A stretch of 64,000 bases of DNA from JAICMB01 sp963802915 (GTDB lineage: Bacteria; Acidobacteriota; Terriglobia; Bryobacterales; Bryobacteraceae). Where the stretch lies: the NCBI GenBank assembly GCA_963802915.1, contig CAWDKQ010000018.1:62001-126000 (forward strand), in the 5' to 3' direction. The notes under the pieces are model-generated. The model was not told the DNA's origin and made no database searches. It was given only the letters and a program-made list of their open reading frames with translations. Shown one piece after another: positions 62,977 to 64,000 of the stretch. Position 1 is the stretch's first letter, and the number at the start of each line of letters is the position of its first letter. A program made the translations under genes and the position numbers.

Positions 62977-64000
62977 ATGATCGTCAAAAGCCTGTTTGCG
63001 CTCGCGCTGCTCAGCGTGGCGGCAGCCCAAGACACACCGGAACTGCACCTGGGCAAAGGCTACGACGCGCTCCGGCAAGATCGGTATGAAGCGGCCGTCA
63101 GTGAATTTCGAGAGGCTCTCCGACTCGATCCCAAGCTGGTCATGAGAGCGCGTTTCCCGCTGGCCGTCGCACTCTTCGAGATGAAACAATCGGCCGAAGC
63201 CCGCCAGGAGTTTGAAACCGTGCGTAGCGAAATAGGAGATCATCCGGGCGTCGCGTATTACTTGGGCCGTCTCGATATCCAGGATCAGAACTACGAGGCC
63301 GCCGTCCGCGATTTGACTGCCGCAACGGCCAAGCCGCCTTTTCCCGACACCGCATACTATCTCGGCTTCGCCTGCTTGAAAAAAGGTGATTTGGCTGCTG
63401 CCGAGAAATGGTTGAAGCAAGCCATTGAGATCAATCCGCATGACAGCCTCGCCCAATTCCAATTGGGTATGGTGTATCGCAAAGAGAACCGCGACGACGA
63501 TGCAAAGAAAGCTCTGGCTTTGTCCGAAGAGATTCGCCAGCACGAAGGGGATGAAACCAGGCTGCGGACGGAGTGTGCGCAGAAACTCGATCGCGGACCG
63601 CGTGAGGAAGCGCGAGCGTTCTGCCAAAAGCTCTACGATCCCGAAAACGTCGAGAAGCTGACTTCATTGGGCACCATATATGGCCAGCACGGGGATTTGG
63701 AAGAGGCGCTAATTCCATTGCGCCGTGCCGCCGAGTTGGAGCCGCAAACGCCGCAAGTTCAATACAACCTGGCGTGGACCTATTATCGGATGGGCCGTTT
63801 CGAAGACGCGCGCGGTCCTTTGGCCGGCATAGTCGAGAGATGGCCCGACTTGTTTCCAATCAGTGCGCTCTACGGAGCCGTTCTGTTGAATCTCGGTGAA
63901 GTTCTTCCCGCATACGATGCTCTCAGCCGCGCTCACCAGCTCAACCGGCAGGATCCGGCAACAACAGAGTTGCTCTACAGAGCCGGCCTCGAATTGGCCA
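62977..64000 (+). CDS. TPR protein, exported (C-terminus outside window)
   Basis: From the ATG at 62977, 341 codons are open to the window end. The N-terminus is a signal peptide (MIVKSLFALALLSVAAAQ). The rest is TPRs (HLGKGYDALRQDRYEAAVSE, YYLGFACLKKGDLAAAEKWL, QYNLAWTYYRMGRFEDARGP). An in-frame ATG at 62950 is also possible. It is divergent from the CRTAC1 fusion gene, and the shared 75-base gap must hold both promoters, which suggests coordinate control. Likely a scaffold protein. Confidence 0.85.
   Translation, partial: MIVKSLFALALLSVAAAQDTPELHLGKGYDALRQDRYEAAVSEFREALRLDPKLVMRARFPLAVALFEMKQSAEARQEFETVRSEIGDHPGVAYYLGRLDIQDQNYEAAVRDLTAATAKPPFPDTAYYLGFACLKKGDLAAAEKWLKQAIEINPHDSLAQFQLGMVYRKENRDDDAKKALALSEEIRQHEGDETRLRTECAQKLDRGPREEARAFCQKLYDPENVEKLTSLGTIYGQHGDLEEALIPLRRAAELEPQTPQVQYNLAWTYYRMGRFEDARGPLAGIVERWPDLFPISALYGAVLLNLGEVLPAYDALSRAHQLNRQDPATTELLYRAGLELA

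Noticed and set aside
1..64000. tRNA, rRNA, CRISPR, insertion sequences, phage genes
   Set aside because: I looked in gaps for cloverleaf folds, direct repeats, transposase motifs and integrase motifs and saw none; a tool search could still find a small RNA.

Overview
The window looks like a chromosomal segment of an acidobacterium, most likely the Solibacter/Bryobacter lineage. This is inferred from protein families. The markers are MacB-like orphan permeases with an acidobacterial N-terminal extension (ADOP) paired with PadR regulators, large Oar-type TonB receptors with a carboxypeptidase-regulatory N-terminus, a TIGR03437-type C-terminal domain, CRTAC1/FG-GAP proteins, and many TPR and multihaem proteins. 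I found no rRNA, tRNA, CRISPR array, transposase or phage gene.

Layout. 1-3.9 kb holds two tandem decahaem OmcA/MtrC-type cytochromes on the minus strand; the downstream one runs off the window and the upstream one has two frameshifts. 4.2-6.2 kb is a periplasmic protein/ECF sigma/FecR-like operon. 6.2-11.4 kb is a tightly packed minus-strand unit: PadR, ADOP permease, PIG-L deacetylase, ankyrin protein, small secreted protein, GNAT. It is preceded by a promoter with two inverted copies of one operator. 11.4-18.6 kb holds a GH13 glucosidase, DoxX, a second GNAT, a small beta-barrel coupled to a TonB receptor, and a PEP-CTERM-like protein. 18.8-23.8 kb is a decayed or error-rich block: a second PadR-ADOP pair, a third ADOP remnant fused to a sigma-factor N-terminus, and a Kdo hydroxylase, carrying about ten indels between them.

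23.8-43.1 kb is mostly secreted or envelope functions: a phosphoesterase coupled to an Oar-like receptor, a TIGR03437 protein, an OmpA-like protein, a CocE-type hydrolase, an ECF sigma/anti-sigma pair, a TPR protein, an amidohydrolase and an unusual M19 dipeptidase relative. 43.2-48.7 kb has two serine-rich proteins and a pentahaem-TPR/CRTAC1 gene set. 48.7-53.9 kb includes an M20 peptidase/sugar kinase pair, an Hfq-like Sm protein and DNA polymerase III delta'. 54-59.3 kb carries a hybrid histidine kinase and a LytS/LytTR pair. 59.3-64 kb has a very large CRTAC1-thioredoxin-like-TPR fusion and a divergent TPR gene cut by the window end.

How it works together (inference): the content suggests a heterotroph with a complex outer membrane, extracellular or periplasmic multihaem electron carriers, and many exported proteins of unknown role. 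The best candidates for undescribed biology are the two PadR-ADOP control regions, which share a layout but not an operator sequence; the pentahaem-TPR/CRTAC1 system with its thioredoxin-like fusion relative; and the 18.8-23.8 kb block. Thirteen apparent indels interrupt otherwise clean reading frames and ten lie in that block, so raw reads should be checked before those genes are called pseudogenes.
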